DNA from: Symbiodinium microadriaticum
Lineage: Eukaryota > Sar > Dinophyceae > Suessiales > Symbiodiniaceae
Assembly: GCA_001939145.1 (NCBI GenBank)
Contig: LSRX01000511.1
Span: 65,153 to 129,152, forward strand
DNA: 64,000 nt
Direction of reading: 5' to 3'
The translations under genes were made by a program, and so were the position numbers. The notes beneath the pieces are model-generated. The model was not told the DNA's origin, searched no databases, and saw only the letters and a list, made by a program, of their open reading frames with translations. Below are positions 62,466-64,000 of this stretch, in pieces (position 1 is the first letter of the stretch; each line of letters begins with the position of its first letter).

Positions 62466-63100
62466 CTGTGGTCACGGCTGCTGCAGGGCCAAAGGCCTTG
62501 CCTTTGGCGGGCTTTTGGGGCGCTTTTTCTGCTTTCACCAGCGTTCCAGAAGCAGCTGCCTCCAGGATGCCACGAGATGACGAGATGCTCCGCAAGATGT
62601 GTCATTCAGAGCATGAGAAACTGCCCACTTGGATGCACTTAGACTTATGACAAAGGTCCACCGAACCGAATGCTCGAGCACGCGCTCGGTTCGGCTGACG
62701 TACATGTGTTCCAGAAATTGACTTCACACGCTCGGCTCGGGTTCCGAGCGACGTGGAAGCCGAAGGACCTCATGACTCAAAACCACTGCCGATGAAAAAG
62801 GTGAAGCTTGAATCCGCACAGCGTTGCTGTGTCGTGCCAGCATGCGAAGAACACCATCTTGGAGGTTCTCAGAACATTTGACACACGGTTCCTGTCGACA
62901 ACAAGCAGCCCACAAGCTTTTCATGATTCATTTTGCATGGTTCAACAAGTTAGACCACATCGCGTGCTCGAAAGGACGAAGACGACTTTACGATCTGAAG
63001 TGATCGTCAAGTGATCGTCAGATTCACAAAGATCAGCACGTGTCATCATAGCATAACCTGTTTCCCATGGACTAAGTAGGCATGCAATGTTACGTGTGTC
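62466..63100. other. Probable upstream part of the unidentified minus-strand gene
   Basis: Several minus-strand open segments look coding: 'VKAEKAPQKPAKGKAFGP' near 62480-62535 and 'RVSNVLRTSKMVFFACWHD' near 62830-62890. I could not fix the exon borders. Confidence 0.35.
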
Positions 63101-63109
63101 GGCCTGTGT

Positions 63110-63595
63110 ACATACATGCATGCATGCATGCATACATACACCATACACGTGCACGTGCATACACACGTACCTTTAGTACAAGTTGTATGTATAAATATCA
63201 TCAAACCCGTAAATCTATGTGCATATGCATATATACATACATACATACATACATACATACATACATACATACATCCATCCATGCATGCATACATGCATGC
63301 ATGCATGCATGCATGCATGCATGCATGCATGCATACATACATATATATACATATATATATATATACATATATGCACATGTGTGTATGTATGTGTATGTGT
63401 ATGTGTATGTGTATGTATATGTATATGTATATGTATATGTGTATGTATATGTGTATGTATATGTGTATGTATATGTGTATGTTTATGTGTATGTATATGT
63501 ATGTATGTATGTATGTATGTAATGTAATGTAATGTAATGTAATGTAATGTAATGTAATGTAATGTAATGTAATGTAATGCATGCATGCATGCATA
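63110..63595. repeat. Large compound microsatellite: (CATG)n, (CATA)n, (AT)n, (GTAT)n, (TAATG)n
   Basis: CATA and CATG tracts (63220-63345) change through an AT run to GTAT tracts (63375-63520), their near reverse complement, then eleven or so TAATG pentamers (63520-63577) and a CATG run. The whole is a quasi-palindrome. Confidence 0.96.
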
Positions 63596-64000
63596 CTCTC
63601 GTTGTGTTGTCTGTGCAGCTCCTTCCAGTCCCAAGGTTTTGGAATCCGATGCCGCTATAACAAGTCCAAACAGGACTATTCCCAACATAGAATGCCAACT
63701 CTTGATGCCCCGTAGCCCGATGCATTGCGCCGACTGTAGACCGCAAAGTTTAGTACTACTGCTGTAGTTCCTGAGGCACGTCATACTGCTGCCCAAGTGT
63801 GACTCATTATCATGGAAACGAGGAGATCCTTGACAGCTAGGCGCATTTTATGCCAGTGGTCTGTCAGAAGGTCCATTCAGGTCCCTACCACCGTTCTGGA
63901 CCTCACTGCAACCTAATTAGGAAATTTTGTTACACTTCATAGGACTTTGTTTTCACTGCCTTGTGGATTTCTGAGGCTTGCCGAATGCATTTTGTCACTG
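63596..64000. other. Right edge, unassigned
   Basis: A minus-strand frame contains '[18 protein letters not shown]', a signal-peptide-like stretch (about 63692-63639), but it runs into the microsatellite. Nothing firm. Confidence 0.3.

Noticed and set aside
62186..62605. 139-codon minus-strand ORF
   Set aside because: It is in a different frame from the exons that join well (62397-62465, 62229-62340, 62038-62147), so I treat it as a shadow.
1..64000. CRISPR arrays, prokaryotic operons or ribosome binding sites
   Set aside because: The repeats have no regular spacers, and the genes have introns; the sequence is eukaryotic.
1..64000. tRNA, rRNA, snRNA and spliced-leader RNA genes
   Set aside because: I looked for GGTTCGAATCC-like B boxes and for the dinoflagellate spliced-leader core ending TGGCTCAAG on both strands and saw no convincing match. 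Isolated 'ggctcaag' at 37825 lacks the rest.

Overview
This is a nuclear window from a eukaryote that is most likely a dinoflagellate close to the Symbiodiniaceae. Four things point there. One recognisable housekeeping gene is cut into at least 35 small exons, and its introns mostly begin with GC or GA and end in AG. Long stretches hold degenerate TTTAGGG telomere-type repeat. Trinucleotide microsatellites are abundant. The LINE-type retrotransposons carry accessory domains of a kind I associate with dinoflagellate genomes. The species is an inference from sequence style, not from a marker gene.

Layout. 0-4.9 kb: degenerate telomere-like repeat and no gene I can name. 4.9-29.5 kb: three genes, all on the minus strand. 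They are a formin-like actin nucleator (4894-7621, one 115-bp intron inside FH2), a very long repetitive ORF of unknown function (8508-13943), and cytosolic-type arginyl-tRNA synthetase (14275-29512). I reconstructed the last as 35 exons joining to 582 residues in one frame. Its largest intron (6.5 kb) is filled with plus-strand retrotransposon debris and microsatellites. 29.5-48.5 kb: mostly repeats (microsatellites, a 263-bp tandem duplication, an old reverse transcriptase relic at 38.9-40.4 kb) and an AT-rich island of foreign composition at 45.2-46.6 kb. There is an assembly gap at 48341-48403.

48.5-59.75 kb: a large, nearly complete plus-strand non-LTR retrotransposon. In order it has a gag-like ORF1, an ORF2 with AP-type endonuclease, reverse transcriptase and C2H2/CCHC-like zinc fingers, an ORF nested in another frame, a complete ubiquitin-specific-protease (USP, peptidase C19) domain, and an ORF with the HxD...H...R pattern of 2-oxoglutarate/Fe(II) oxygenases. 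A LINE carrying a deubiquitinase-like domain and an oxygenase-like domain is the most unusual system here. 59.75-64 kb: intergenic sequence, microsatellites, and the 3' end of an unidentified spliced minus-strand gene (exons at 62038-62465).

The three minus-strand genes fit the one-directional gene blocks typical of dinoflagellates. The retroelements lie in the opposite direction, inside introns and between genes.
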